DNA of 64,000 nucleotides from CAYGSN01 sp964352675 (GCA_964352675.1 CAYGSN010000007.1:15170-79169); one strand, 5' to 3'; counted from the stretch's first letter, positions 23,476-32,521 are shown. Made by a program: numbers and translations. Notes: generated by a model not told the origin, from the letters alone.

Positions 23476-24207
23476 TTGCCGGCAGATTTGATTGTATATG
23501 CAGTTGTGGCTGCGGGGCTTGTGTTTTGGTTGCGCAGCGTTTTGGGAACCCGTCACGGGGAAGAGCGCGAGCGTCCAAATCCCCTCACTCCCCCGCCATC
23601 TCCCGCTCAAACAGTGGGCGATCCCGCCCGTATGAAGGAAGAGGCGGAAAGCCCCAATCCGCAAAGCCGTATTGAAGAATTGGCCGAAAACCCGGGCGAA
23701 GTCATGGCAATCGACAATAAAACCGCTGAAAACGGGCTTTTGGATATCGCCCGCGCTGATAAAGGCTTCGATATCGATTTCTTCCTGAGTGCCGCACAGG
23801 ATGCTTTTGTTTTGGTGGTTGAGGCTTTCGCGAAAGGCGAGCGCGAGATTTTGCAGGATTTGTTGGAGCCGTCCGTTTACGAAGCTTTTGATGCCGCAAT
23901 AGCCGAGCGTCAGGCGCGCAATGAAACGCAGGAGACGGAAATTCATGCCATTCGCCGCGCCGAAGTTATCGAAGCGCGGATGGAAGGGCGCAAGGCTTTT
24001 GTGACCGTACGCTTCAAAGCCGATGAAACATCGGTTACGCGCGATAAGGACGGCGAAATTATCGAAGGCCATCCCGACAAGACCACATCCATGACCGATA
24101 TCTGGACATTCGGCCGCGATCTTAAATCACGCGATCCGCGCTGGTTCCTGTATGAGACACGCGGCGATTTCGACGGGGATAATGACCTGATCCCGGATGC
24201 GGGTTAG
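23476..24207 (+). CDS. Tim44/TimA-like membrane-associated protein
   Basis: A Tim44-like domain protein with TTG start (AAAGGG 7-10 bp upstream). The N-terminus is a membrane segment (LIVYAVVAAGLVFWLRSVLG), followed by a Pro-rich linker and then the Tim44 domain from about residue 95: FDIDFFLSAAQDAFVLVVEA, EILQDLLEPSVYEAFDAAIA and VIEARMEGRKAFVTVRFKAD. Mitochondrial Tim44 tethers Hsp70 to the import channel; bacterial homologs are found next to secB and fxsA, and their function is unclear. The last residues (TSMTDIWTFGRDLKSRDPRW) are the conserved core. Confidence 0.9.
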   Translation: MPADLIVYAVVAAGLVFWLRSVLGTRHGEERERPNPLTPPPSPAQTVGDPARMKEEAESPNPQSRIEELAENPGEVMAIDNKTAENGLLDIARADKGFDIDFFLSAAQDAFVLVVEAFAKGEREILQDLLEPSVYEAFDAAIAERQARNETQETEIHAIRRAEVIEARMEGRKAFVTVRFKADETSVTRDKDGEIIEGHPDKTTSMTDIWTFGRDLKSRDPRWFLYETRGDFDGDNDLIPDAG

Positions 24208-24863
24208 GGCGCAGGCGAAAGGTCATCGCCCCCAATAACGCATTCGGTTTCATCGCTTTCGCTGTAGACAATTTTACCATTCGCCAGCCGGTACGGTCCC
24301 ACTGACCTTTCTCCCCGCAGCAGCGCCTCAATGGCTTTTTTCGCTCTGCCCGGGTTGTAGAGCACGGCCTGGTTGATAATGCCGGGTTTGAGGCCGGGGA
24401 AGCTCTCGCGCAAAGATTGTTCCGGCATGCCTTCATAAATTGTGTAACTGAGGGTTTTTTGTGGGTTCATATCCAGATTTTGGGCATTGACCGCATTTTC
24501 AATCATCAGCAGGCGGTGGATATAGGGCCTTAGATTTTTCGGTATTTTAAAGCCGTTGCGGGCGCAGAGTTTTTCAAACAGGAACGCGGCGTCTTCGGTT
24601 TTTTTGATGAGATTGTCCCAGGCCGGGGACGCAAGGGTTTTAATCAGCGCGCTGTGCGTGAAAATAGCGCTAATGTCTGCTTTTCTCTCATCCGCATCCC
24701 GACCGTTTCTACCTTTAAGCGCCTTGCCGCGCTCCTTTTGCTTGGCGCGTGCCTTGGCCACAAGGGTGCGCGCGGCCTCGTAGTGCGCGTAATCATCGGC
24801 ATAGGGAGAGGCCGGATCAAGGGCGCCCGCCGCTTCTGTTTTCGGAAATGTTGCAACAGTCAT
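24204..24863 (-). CDS. hypothetical protein, 219 aa
   Basis: Not recognised. It starts MTVATFPKTEAAGALDPASP from the ATG at 24863; a further eight codons are open upstream. Two parts are visible: a basic helical N-terminal half (ARTLVAKARAKQKERGKALK) and a second half with FEKLCARNGFKIPKNLRPYI and LSYTIYEGMPEQSLRESFPG, ending acidic. No signal peptide. The stop overlaps the Tim44-like stop by 4 bp (convergent). Function unknown. Confidence 0.6.
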   Translation of the reverse strand: MTVATFPKTEAAGALDPASPYADDYAHYEAARTLVAKARAKQKERGKALKGRNGRDADERKADISAIFTHSALIKTLASPAWDNLIKKTEDAAFLFEKLCARNGFKIPKNLRPYIHRLLMIENAVNAQNLDMNPQKTLSYTIYEGMPEQSLRESFPGLKPGIINQAVLYNPGRAKKAIEALLRGERSVGPYRLANGKIVYSESDETECVIGGDDLSPAP

Positions 24864-24945
24864 CGCGGCACGATAAAAGCAGCGCACATTTATGTCAACA
24901 AAAAAGAAGGTTTCGGAGTGGAGGCGTCCGTGCTACATCGAAAGA

Positions 24946-26085
24946 ATGCGCTTTATTTTCTTTCTCTTATTAATTTTCGTTGTGTCCTGCGCCGAGCAGC
25001 CGAAAGAGGATGTTCAGCCGCCGCTGGTCTTGCGCGCGGCTTCTTTTTCTGAATTGCCCGGCTGGGGCGGGGATGATCTGGCAAAGGCCGTTCCGGCCTG
25101 GCGGCTCTCCTGCGCGCGTATATTAAAACGCCCGGCCGATGCGGTTTTCGGGCCGATTGAGCAGGCCGGAACCTATGGTAACTGGCAATCCGTCTGCCGG
25201 GATTTTCTGACATTACAGGACCAAAGCCAGCTTAAGGCATTTTTCGAACAGCGTTTTAATGTCTATCAGGTTTTAGCGGGCGAGGAGCCGGAGGGGCTGT
25301 TCACCGGATATTACGAGGCGTCGCTGCGCGGATCTTTGAGCAGGCAGGGGCCGTACCGCTATCCGCTGCATGCACGGCCTGATGATCTGGTTATGGTCGA
25401 TCTGGGCGAATTCCGCGAGGAACTGAAGGGCCAGCGCATTGCGGGGCGTGTGATGGGCGGCAACCTGAAGCCCTATGAAAGCCGGGCGGAGATTGTCGCC
25501 GGGCGTTGGCCGCATAATGATAAAGTGCTGGTCTGGGTTGATGATGCGGTGGATGCATTCTTTGTGCAGATTCAAGGTTCGGGCGTTGTGGAGCTGGCGG
25601 CAGGCGGGGTAATGCGCATCGGCTATGCCGGGCAGAACGGCCACCCCTATTACGCGATCGGGCGGGAGCTGATCGCGCGCGGGCATCTGGCGAAAGAAGA
25701 CGTATCCATGCAGGCGATCCGGGAATGGCTGGCCGCTAATCCGGACGAGGCGGATGAGATCATGAACACCAACAAGTCCTATGTGTTTTTCCAGCAATCG
25801 GATAAACCCGGCGCGATTGGCGGCGAGGGCGTTGTTTTGACGGCCGGGCGTTCGCTGGCGGTGGACAGGTCCGAGCTGCCCTATGGCCTGCCGCTCTGGG
25901 TGGATATAGAGGCGCCTGCCCCGGATGCGCAGCCCTTGCGGCGTCTGATGATCGCGCAGGATACCGGCGGGGCCATTCGCGGCCCCGTGCGCGGCGATGT
26001 GTTCTGGGGCTTCGGCGAGCGAGCCGAAGCGCTGGCGGGGCCGATGAAGGCCAAAGGCCGGTATTGGGCGCTGCTGCCGAAGTAA
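24946..26085 (+). CDS. mltA: membrane-bound lytic murein transglycosylase A (MltA)
   Basis: Cleaves peptidoglycan glycan strands with 1,6-anhydro product; outer-membrane lipoprotein. I start it at 24946, giving a signal peptide MRFIFFLLLIFVVSCAEQPK with lipobox VVSC. The 379 residues match E. coli MltA. The MltA domain shows LFTGYYEASLRGS, AYFVQIQGSG-type AFFVQIQGSG, ELPYGLPLWVD and the 3D-type catalytic end AQDTGGAIRGPVRGDVFWGF with the catalytic Asp. An upstream open stretch is unlikely to be translated. It follows Tim44, as in other Alphaproteobacteria, but the Smr gene usual downstream is replaced by a HAD phosphatase. Confidence 0.94.
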   Translation: MRFIFFLLLIFVVSCAEQPKEDVQPPLVLRAASFSELPGWGGDDLAKAVPAWRLSCARILKRPADAVFGPIEQAGTYGNWQSVCRDFLTLQDQSQLKAFFEQRFNVYQVLAGEEPEGLFTGYYEASLRGSLSRQGPYRYPLHARPDDLVMVDLGEFREELKGQRIAGRVMGGNLKPYESRAEIVAGRWPHNDKVLVWVDDAVDAFFVQIQGSGVVELAAGGVMRIGYAGQNGHPYYAIGRELIARGHLAKEDVSMQAIREWLAANPDEADEIMNTNKSYVFFQQSDKPGAIGGEGVVLTAGRSLAVDRSELPYGLPLWVDIEAPAPDAQPLRRLMIAQDTGGAIRGPVRGDVFWGFGERAEALAGPMKAKGRYWALLPK

Positions 26086-26114
26086 TTGACATATTTTTAT
26101 ATTGCTGCTAGTCT
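26086..26114 (+). promoter_or_regulatory. sigma-70-type promoter for the HAD gene
   Basis: Perfect TTGACA (26086-26091) right after the mltA stop, 17-bp spacer, weak -10 TAGTCT (26109-26114). The gene starts at 26147. Confidence 0.45.
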
Positions 26115-26146
26115 ACGCCTTTTTTAAAGACAGAAGGAAGAGAACA

Positions 26147-26962
26147 ATGGATACGCATGTGGATCCGGTAGGTCTGGCGAGTATTAAAGTGGTTGTCCTG
26201 GATGTGGACGGCACGCTGTATGATGCGAAAAGCGAATTCGGCAAAGGGTTGTATCGCCAAATTGCGTCGGGCTGGCGTCTGGTTTCAGAGCGCAATGAGA
26301 AATTCGGATTGCGGGAATCTTTCCTTAAGCATTCAGAGTTTGATGCCGGGGCGGACGTGCCGGAAATTACGGCGGAAAATCTGGGCACGCATTATCTGGC
26401 CATGATCAAGGCGATCGTTGAAACGGCAACTGCCAACGGCGGCGCAGCATATGCCTCTGAGGTCCTGGACCAGCTTTACGGCGATAATCACCATCTGGTT
26501 ATTGAGGGAGACCCCAATTTGGTTGCCGCTGTATGCGAAGGTATGGACAGGGGTATCAGGTTTGTCATTGATTCCAACGGTCCTGTTCCACATACAATGC
26601 GGACGTTGTTGGCTCTGGGTTTTCCAAATTCCATGGTTAACAATTTTCTGGACCAGAACTGCTTGGCCGTTGAAGGTGCAATTGAAATCGGCATGCAGAA
26701 AAGGGATCCCGGCCACTTCAAAGCGTTGCGCGAAAGGCTGCAAATTTCTGCGAAGCCAGATCGGATCGTTCTTTTGGATGATAAAATGGATCATCTGGAT
26801 GTTGCTGTGCAGGAAGGTTTGCGTGGGGTGTGGGTGCGGCGCTCTTCAATTGCCACGTCGCCAAACGGGGTTGATGCGAAAACAGCGCTGCAGCACGGCG
26901 TGGGATGCACGACCAATGTTGCGGCCTATATTCAGGAATTGGTAAACGCGCATAGCCTTTAA
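26147..26962 (+). CDS. HAD-superfamily phosphatase, pyrimidine 5'-nucleotidase-like
   Basis: Cytoplasmic hydrolase of 271 residues from the ATG at 26147, after AAGGAAGAG. HAD motif I is VVLDVDGTLYD with the two Asp residues, motif II lies in FVIDSNGPVP, motif III is a Lys in MQKRDPGHFKAL, and motif IV is VLLDDKMDHLDVA. The overall plan resembles SDT1-type nucleotidases (a cap inserted between motifs I and II with NNFLDQNCLAVEG before motif III), but the substrate is not evident. Its own promoter precedes it. Confidence 0.85.
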   Translation: MDTHVDPVGLASIKVVVLDVDGTLYDAKSEFGKGLYRQIASGWRLVSERNEKFGLRESFLKHSEFDAGADVPEITAENLGTHYLAMIKAIVETATANGGAAYASEVLDQLYGDNHHLVIEGDPNLVAAVCEGMDRGIRFVIDSNGPVPHTMRTLLALGFPNSMVNNFLDQNCLAVEGAIEIGMQKRDPGHFKALRERLQISAKPDRIVLLDDKMDHLDVAVQEGLRGVWVRRSSIATSPNGVDAKTALQHGVGCTTNVAAYIQELVNAHSL

Positions 26963-26973
26963 ATCTTTAGCGG

Positions 26974-27723
26974 CTAAAACAGTCTTTTCCTGAACATGTC
27001 CGTATCGAATTTCAGGCCTTCAAGACCGCGCGGCAGTTCGTAGTAATATTCCAGCTCCGGCGGATAGGCGTAGATCATTGGAATTGAGGCATTAAAGCGC
27101 TCAATAATTTCCGGATCGATTTCCCGCCGGTCGATTGTGGCGCGGGAAATCTGCCAGACTTTACCGCTTTCATCTTTCTTGAAGTAGCACTGCAGCGCCT
27201 GAAGGTGATTTTCGCCGAATGAATCAATCTGCTCGAACCAGATTTTTGTAAGGTTGCCTCGTTCCTCCGTCGTGCCGAGGCGCAGTGTGTCGGGATATTG
27301 CACGTACAGCTCCAGGAAGACGCGGCAAATACCGAATTTGAAAGATCCCGTGCGGGTCGGGGTGACGGTTCCCCACATTATGAGGAGACCCAGAAGGCAT
27401 AGTCCCCCTAATATTCCAGCCCATTTCATTTGTTTTTTGCGTTTTATTTTGAGGGCTTCAAAGAAACGGCTTTGCGCCAGGGCGGCATTGATTTCTTCTT
27501 CGGTTCTGATTTTTTCTTGTTCCAGAGTTTCGCGCTCGGTTTCACCGATATTTTCGCCGATTTCTTCTTTTTTGCTTTTTCCCGCACGCGGCTTTACTTC
27601 GTGAGAAGAAAAAACATTGTCTGCCTCATCGTTTTGTGCAGCATTTTCACCGCCCGGGTTTTGCGTCTTTTCTGCGCTGCTTTCCGGTGCCGGTTTGTCA
27701 TTATCTTCTGGTGTATCGTTCAT
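26974..27723 (-). CDS. hypothetical single-pass membrane protein, 249 aa, in Dot/Icm operon
   Basis: Not recognised. The first about 110 residues are acidic and cytoplasmic, with a predicted coiled coil (GETERETLEQEKIRTEEEIN). One membrane segment (MKWAGILGGLCLLGLLIMWG) comes at about 113-132, and about 115 residues follow in the periplasm with FGICRVFLELYVQYPDTLRL, LQALQCYFKKDESGKVWQIS and many Tyr and Glu at the end. The gene starts 20 bp after the dotO stop, the last of the long leftward secretion-system operon, so I infer a role there. It does not look like IcmF, DotU or DotJ. Confidence 0.7.
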   Translation of the reverse strand: MNDTPEDNDKPAPESSAEKTQNPGGENAAQNDEADNVFSSHEVKPRAGKSKKEEIGENIGETERETLEQEKIRTEEEINAALAQSRFFEALKIKRKKQMKWAGILGGLCLLGLLIMWGTVTPTRTGSFKFGICRVFLELYVQYPDTLRLGTTEERGNLTKIWFEQIDSFGENHLQALQCYFKKDESGKVWQISRATIDRREIDPEIIERFNASIPMIYAYPPELEYYYELPRGLEGLKFDTDMFRKRLF

Positions 27724-27743
27724 GTTTAAATGCTGTGTTGTTA

Positions 27744-30700
27744 TCAGCCCAGTTTTACCCGTGCCGAAGTTTCGGCCTTTTGTGCTTTTTTACTTTCCTC
27801 GACCAGCTCTTCAACGATTTCCTCAATTACGGCGCTGATCATGGCCGATCGGGCATCACCGGATTCGCTTTTGGCCAGAACGCGGCGGCGGATTTCATTG
27901 CGGGCACTGCCGCCCGGATACTGGGAAGATAGCATTTGCCGCGCGCGGCTGGCGCCTAGCCGGTCATACAGACGGTTGCGGATGGATACATCTTCGGCGG
28001 AGGTTGATAAGGCCCAGAGCTCAATGGGGCCGAGCGTGTTGTAGATATGTTGTTCATAGCGCCCCTCTGTCGTTCCCAAAACCAAAAGACACGGCGCGCC
28101 CGTTGATTTCGGCCCGGTCAGTTTGTGGCGGATAACATCACGCGCGGTATTGGATAGGCCGAAACGGTCGCGGATATTATCGACAGCTTTATCGGAAATT
28201 GCTGCGCCCAGAACCCAGACGCCGGTGGCCAGATCGACCATTTCCTGACCGAAATCATCCAGCAATTGTGAGGTTAAAACAATCTGTACGCCGCGTTTTC
28301 GGCCTTCACGCACATCGCGGATAATCTGCGCGCGTACGGAGAAGGATTTACTGGTGCGGTGGAATTCATCGTAACACAGGCGCTTGGGAGATTCCGCAAG
28401 ACCTTGAAGGCGCAATTCATGATAAGGGCGGAATTTCTCCGGGATGTTGGGCAATGTGTCCTTGCTCATCCACCAGCTGCGTACCAGCGCATGACGGGCC
28501 AGCATATACATGATCGAGGTTTGGCGGTCCGCGGATTCATCGCCCTGCGGGGCGACATCCATAAGGTCGAGCGAACAAACGCGGGCATCGGCGATATCAA
28601 ATTGTGTGACGGAAGACAAAATAGGGTATTCGCGAATGGCGGAGGTCACCATACGCTCAAACGCGTTAATCACGGATTCAGGGCTGAAGCCCACCGAGGT
28701 TTGCTCTAGCAGGGATCGGATTTGCGGGCGGCGTGATGCGGTAATCGAGTCGTTTAATGTCGGCACTGCATGGCGCTGGGCCAGATTGGCGATGTGATAT
28801 TCCTCCAGCTCGAACATTTTATCGACAACATCCCACCAGAACGGATCGGACGGCAGGTGGATATTGTGCTTTTGAATGGCTTCGTCCACGGCCGGTTCCA
28901 AGCGCGGAAGGTAGGGCCGTGCCTCGGCGCTGGCCTGTTTGTCATCGCGCCAGCGGAACATCTCATCAACCACAAGCCCTGCCAATTGTTGCATCCCGTC
29001 ATAGGGCTTGTCGTAGCCGGGCGGCGTAGTTAGAAGCGTCATGAGTTCCACCAGATAGCTGCGCTCATCCGGCAGTGGATAACGGCAGCCGAGCTGGGTA
29101 TCAAACGGGTTAATCGCATATTGATGCGCCATTTGCAGGCGGTAATACGCCGCTTCGTGCTGGCGGTTGAGAGGCAGCGCCTCGCGGATCATGGAAATCA
29201 AACCCGAAGATGACGGACCAATATCGATCACTGCGACATAGGGGAGCTTGCTGAGGCCCGGGCTGATGCAGGTTCCGAAGTTTAATGTGTTGAGCAGGAC
29301 TGATTTACCCGCGCCGGGTTGCGCGAAAATCAGGTCGAACCAAGTGGTGGTCAGGTTTGTTCCGGTCTGATATGGCCAAATTTTCCCGTCAGGCGTGCGG
29401 AACAACATTGCGCCTTGTTCAAACGGGCTGGACGGACGCTGCCATGGCAGAAGTTTTACAATTTCGCGCATGGGCGCAATACCGGTAACCGCCGTGCCGC
29501 CGCAGTGAATGCCCATCGCCGAAGACATCACACAGTCCAGCGGATCGCCGGAGAACTCACTGGCCTGGCAGTAACCCCAGCTTTCTATGGATTGCAGGAG
29601 GATGGAAAGACGATCCAATACGGCACCTTTCTCCTCTACATGGCACCAGGTTGCAAAAGAGATGCGAATGCGCACGACAGGTTCGCTCCGTGCCATAACC
29701 TGCAGCCCCTCCAGGGAATATTTGACCTGTTTGTTTGCGGCATTTGTTGGCCCCATAATGGTGGATAGGAATGTGCGCATTGCTGCGCCTTCTACTCCGC
29801 CACCTTCGATCAGGAAGGAAATGCGGAACGGGATATCCGCATCGACGAATCGGCTGAGAAGCTGCGTAAAGGGCGAAGCATCGAGAGGGCCAAGTGTCAT
29901 GTCCGCACCGGCCCACAGAGTGTTGCCCATGCGCACGACGGATTGCCCCAATACTTTTGCATCAGAGGCGGTGAGCTGGTTGGGTAGGCTGGGCCAAAGG
30001 ATGTCGGAAAGATCGGACTTGCTGCGCGGTGCGCGGGTCGGGATCGGATCACCCGGCAGGCACGGCTTCCAATCCTCGTTCGCGCGGTCGGGGAACATAT
30101 TGTTGCGTACGGCGCGCAACGCATCGTGAACTTCGAGCAGATCACTGCGGATTCCCAATTCGTCTAGAGAAGACAGAATAGAGCTTACAAAGCTTCGGTG
30201 GCGCGTGCGCAGCGGTTCAAGAGCAGCGTAAGGATATTGCGCCCCGGCAGCAGGAACCCAGCTCTTACCTTTTTCCTTGGCCTGTTCGCCTGCTTTTTTG
30301 ACTTCGCTGGGCGGCAGGACGCTGGAGCGGGTCCACAGGACGAAATATTGCTCTTCATGGGTTAAGAAGCGCTCCAGGTGATTGACCTTTTCCTGAAACA
30401 AATCATCGAGTTCCAGCCCGATATTTTCTGCTGTGGTCCGGCTCGGCTTGACCTGGGCTTCCAGCTCTTTTCGGATGCGTCCCGGATCGCGGGCGAAATA
30501 GACCTGTATGGCATGGCCGAGCCGGTCAAAGCGCGAACCGAGCTTGATAACCGAGGCATCGACGATGCGGTTATATTCCTCCTCCCCGATGATCTGGCGG
30601 CTGCCTTCGATTTTCAGGTAGGAAATAAGCGAGCCGTCCGTGGCCACCAGCGTGTGTTCATCATCGGCCGTTTCAAGCTGGATAAAAGACGAAACCGATT

Positions 30701-30749
30701 GACGGAATGCCTTCTGGAACGGGGACATGAGTTTTTGCAGAAAATTCAT
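27744..30749 (-). CDS. dotO: DotO/IcmB, type IVB secretion ATPase
   Basis: Large cytoplasmic ATPase of the VirB4 type, membrane-associated, energising assembly or transport of the Dot/Icm system. At 1001 residues it equals Legionella IcmB (about 1009). The P-loop is FAQPGAGKSVLLNTLNFG (about residues 475-492). RLCYDEFHRTSKSF reads as Walker B, and GVWVLGAAISDKAVDNIRDR as the C-terminal core. The N-terminal part has the family features YLKIEGSRQIIGEEEYNRIV and RIRKELEAQVKPSR. It follows icmJ, the same order as Legionella. Confidence 0.93.
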   Translation of the reverse strand: MNFLQKLMSPFQKAFRQSVSSFIQLETADDEHTLVATDGSLISYLKIEGSRQIIGEEEYNRIVDASVIKLGSRFDRLGHAIQVYFARDPGRIRKELEAQVKPSRTTAENIGLELDDLFQEKVNHLERFLTHEEQYFVLWTRSSVLPPSEVKKAGEQAKEKGKSWVPAAGAQYPYAALEPLRTRHRSFVSSILSSLDELGIRSDLLEVHDALRAVRNNMFPDRANEDWKPCLPGDPIPTRAPRSKSDLSDILWPSLPNQLTASDAKVLGQSVVRMGNTLWAGADMTLGPLDASPFTQLLSRFVDADIPFRISFLIEGGGVEGAAMRTFLSTIMGPTNAANKQVKYSLEGLQVMARSEPVVRIRISFATWCHVEEKGAVLDRLSILLQSIESWGYCQASEFSGDPLDCVMSSAMGIHCGGTAVTGIAPMREIVKLLPWQRPSSPFEQGAMLFRTPDGKIWPYQTGTNLTTTWFDLIFAQPGAGKSVLLNTLNFGTCISPGLSKLPYVAVIDIGPSSSGLISMIREALPLNRQHEAAYYRLQMAHQYAINPFDTQLGCRYPLPDERSYLVELMTLLTTPPGYDKPYDGMQQLAGLVVDEMFRWRDDKQASAEARPYLPRLEPAVDEAIQKHNIHLPSDPFWWDVVDKMFELEEYHIANLAQRHAVPTLNDSITASRRPQIRSLLEQTSVGFSPESVINAFERMVTSAIREYPILSSVTQFDIADARVCSLDLMDVAPQGDESADRQTSIMYMLARHALVRSWWMSKDTLPNIPEKFRPYHELRLQGLAESPKRLCYDEFHRTSKSFSVRAQIIRDVREGRKRGVQIVLTSQLLDDFGQEMVDLATGVWVLGAAISDKAVDNIRDRFGLSNTARDVIRHKLTGPKSTGAPCLLVLGTTEGRYEQHIYNTLGPIELWALSTSAEDVSIRNRLYDRLGASRARQMLSSQYPGGSARNEIRRRVLAKSESGDARSAMISAVIEEIVEELVEESKKAQKAETSARVKLG

Positions 30750-30841
30750 TGAGCTTCAAATGCTTATTGTTTGCGTATCGTGCTTTTATTAATATAGCGA
30801 ACTCGAGCCATTGGGCATAGAGGTTTTCCGCAAAAGACCTG

Positions 30842-31549
30842 TTAAGCAGCCTTTGACGATGCGCCGGCAACATCCTGATAAATTCCAACCCATTGCTGGG
30901 GCGTTTTGCCGCCGAAAGGCCCGCTTTTGGATCGCCAATAGGCCAGGATTTGGGGGAATTGGTTAAACTCCAGCTCGGCTTCTTTGATAATGCGCCTGTC
31001 TAGCGGGAAAAGCCGAACCCCGTCGAGTTTTTTCGCGCGGGCTTTGTAATGGCCGGGGGTCAGGTAATCGCCCAAAACCGTGGCAAGGATGAACGGATCG
31101 TCGGTGCTGATGCGTCTTTTGGCCTCTTCGCGTCGGGTCATAAGGGTGTCGAGTGTTTTGCGCGCTGCATCGGCGATTGGGCCCTGCGAAATACGGGCGA
31201 CATAGATAGCACGGGCGATATGGTGCAGTTCTGCCTGCTCAATTTCCGGCAGCCACAACAAAACGCCGGAGCGCATTTCTCCGACTTTTTCAAGCTTGAA
31301 ACACTGATCGCAGAAAATGCAGGCTGTGGCCAGGTTTTTTGGGTCGTGATTTTTCGGGTTACCGTCGCGAATATGAATTTCCTGATACTTTTCTGCTTTA
31401 AAGCCGCAAAAACGGCAGGTGTTTTCATCGCGCTCCAGAATTTTGGATTTTACATCATCCGGAAGTTTACGCATAGAAACAGCGGAGCCGGATGAACCGG
31501 CCCCGCCCAATTTGGATACACCCAAAGCTATGGGTAAAAAATCGGTCAT
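30842..31549 (-). CDS. dotN: DotN/IcmJ, HNH-type zinc protein
   Basis: DotN binds the coupling complex of the Dot/Icm system. The 235 residues have two zinc-type CxxC pairs, CRFCGF and CIFCDQC, around residues 45 and 77 with HIRDGNPKNHDPKNL between, as in IcmJ. The N-terminal LPIALGVSKLG resembles the LPLELS start of Legionella DotN. The ATG at 31549 is favoured though an internal ATG exists (MRKLPDDVKSKILERDENTC). Gene order dotP-dotN-dotO matches Legionella. Confidence 0.85.
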   Translation of the reverse strand: MTDFLPIALGVSKLGGAGSSGSAVSMRKLPDDVKSKILERDENTCRFCGFKAEKYQEIHIRDGNPKNHDPKNLATACIFCDQCFKLEKVGEMRSGVLLWLPEIEQAELHHIARAIYVARISQGPIADAARKTLDTLMTRREEAKRRISTDDPFILATVLGDYLTPGHYKARAKKLDGVRLFPLDRRIIKEAELEFNQFPQILAYWRSKSGPFGGKTPQQWVGIYQDVAGASSKAA

Positions 31550-31555
31550 TGGGGC

Positions 31556-31969
31556 TTATTCACCGCCGCCGCCATCTTCAATCCCGAAGGCCACGCCTGT
31601 CAGCGCGGTCTGGACGTCACCGTCACCGTCTGTGCCCGGTGTGTTGGACATGGCATCGAACAGGATCGGCAGGGAGAACAGGAATCCGCCGACCACCAGA
31701 CGAATCGCACCTTCTTTCAACGGCGTGTTTCCTGGGTTTTCAACGTGATCTTTGATCTTCATGATGCCGAGCACGGCCAGCAAAATCCCGATCAGATAGG
31801 CAAGGGCGGAAAGAAGCCCCGGCAGATCTGCGATCGAGGTTGTAATGTTTTCTGCGAGCGTACCGAAATTGGTCACATCGGCCCGTGCGGTTGAGGCCCC
31901 CATGACAAGACCAAGCATGGTTTGTGCGCCGACGCGCCCGAATGACCGTTTTTTGGTTTTCTTAAACAT
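31556..31969 (-). CDS. dotP: DotP/IcmD-like small membrane protein, copy A
   Basis: The 137-residue product has a signal-peptide-like N-terminus (SFGRVGAQTMLGLVMGASTA, cut near ARAD), then the IcmD core: LPGLLSALAYLIGILLAVLG, GIMKIKDHVENPGNTPLKEG and IRLVVGGFLFSLPILFDAMS, two membrane segments joined by a basic loop. IcmD (DotP) is a required membrane component of Dot/Icm. It is near-identical to copy B at 32044-32463, differing mainly at the ends. A terminator hairpin lies just upstream, between the two copies. IcmJ starts 6 bp downstream. Confidence 0.85.
   Translation of the reverse strand: MFKKTKKRSFGRVGAQTMLGLVMGASTARADVTNFGTLAENITTSIADLPGLLSALAYLIGILLAVLGIMKIKDHVENPGNTPLKEGAIRLVVGGFLFSLPILFDAMSNTPGTDGDGDVQTALTGVAFGIEDGGGGE
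31641..31810. repeat. 170-bp perfect direct repeat, copy A (within dotP)
   Basis: Identical base by base to 32132-32301, as far as read. It covers the core of both dotP genes, whose flanks differ. The copies are 491 bp apart and point to a recent duplication or gene conversion. Confidence 0.9.
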
Positions 31970-31993
31970 AATTTTTTCCTCTACGAGTTTTTT

Positions 31994-32028
31994 GGTAAAA
32001 GGCCAAAGCCGGACAACCCGGCTCTGGC
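31994..32028 (-). terminator. Rho-independent terminator or attenuator between the two dotP copies
   Basis: An 11-bp stem (GCCAAAGCCGG at 32002-32012 and CCGGCTCTGGC at 32018-32028, one wobble) with 5-nt loop, followed on the minus strand by CTTTT. It would partly stop transcripts after copy B, so that copy A and dotN-dotO are made at a lower level. Confidence 0.6.
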
Positions 32029-32043
32029 TTGTTGAATCAAGGC

Positions 32044-32463
32044 TTATTCGCCGCCCGCGTCATCAACCCCGAAGGCCACGCCTGTCAGCGCGGTCTGAAC
32101 GTCACCGCTGCCTTCCGTGCCGGCATCCGGCGTGTTGGACATGGCATCGAACAGGATCGGCAGGGAGAACAGGAATCCGCCGACCACCAGACGAATCGCA
32201 CCTTCTTTCAACGGCGTGTTTCCTGGGTTTTCAACGTGATCTTTGATCTTCATGATGCCGAGCACGGCCAGCAAAATCCCGATCAGATAGGCAAGGGCGG
32301 ATAAAAGCCCCGGCAAGTCCTGGATCGAGGTTGTGATATTTCTAGCGAGTGTGCCGAAATTTGTTGTTGCATCGGCATGGGCGTTTGATGCGGCCATAGT
32401 CAGGCCAAGCATGGTTTGTGCACCGATTTTGCCGAATGATAGTTTTTTGGTTTTCTTAAACAT
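32044..32463 (-). CDS. dotP: DotP/IcmD-like small membrane protein, copy B
   Basis: Paralog of the gene at 31556-31969. The 139 residues share the core (LAYLIGILLAVLGIMKIKDH, PLKEGAIRLVVGGFLFSLPI) exactly over about 57 residues, and differ at the signal peptide (SFGKIGAQTMLGLTMAASNA) and at the C-terminal tail (TPDAGTEGSGDVQTALTGVA). The first copy in transcription order, just after the large fused gene at 32522-34255. In Legionella there is one icmD here; a duplicate would double the dose or make a mixed channel. Confidence 0.85.
   Translation of the reverse strand: MFKKTKKLSFGKIGAQTMLGLTMAASNAHADATTNFGTLARNITTSIQDLPGLLSALAYLIGILLAVLGIMKIKDHVENPGNTPLKEGAIRLVVGGFLFSLPILFDAMSNTPDAGTEGSGDVQTALTGVAFGVDDAGGE
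32132..32301. repeat. 170-bp perfect direct repeat, copy B (within dotP)
   Basis: Second copy of the repeat at 31641-31810, same orientation. Confidence 0.9.
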
Positions 32464-32521
32464 GGTTTTCTCCTCTACAAGTTTACAGTTTAAGTTTCAC
32501 TTACCGCCTTTGGGTTTGTCT

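Noticed and set aside
23374..24072. 232-codon minus-strand open frame opposite the Tim44-like gene
   Set aside because: Antisense of a conserved gene; no supporting signal.
26974..27723. Calling this membrane protein IcmF, DotU or DotJ
   Set aside because: Length and topology do not fit: IcmF is about 970 residues, DotU has a C-terminal anchor, DotJ is about 94 residues.
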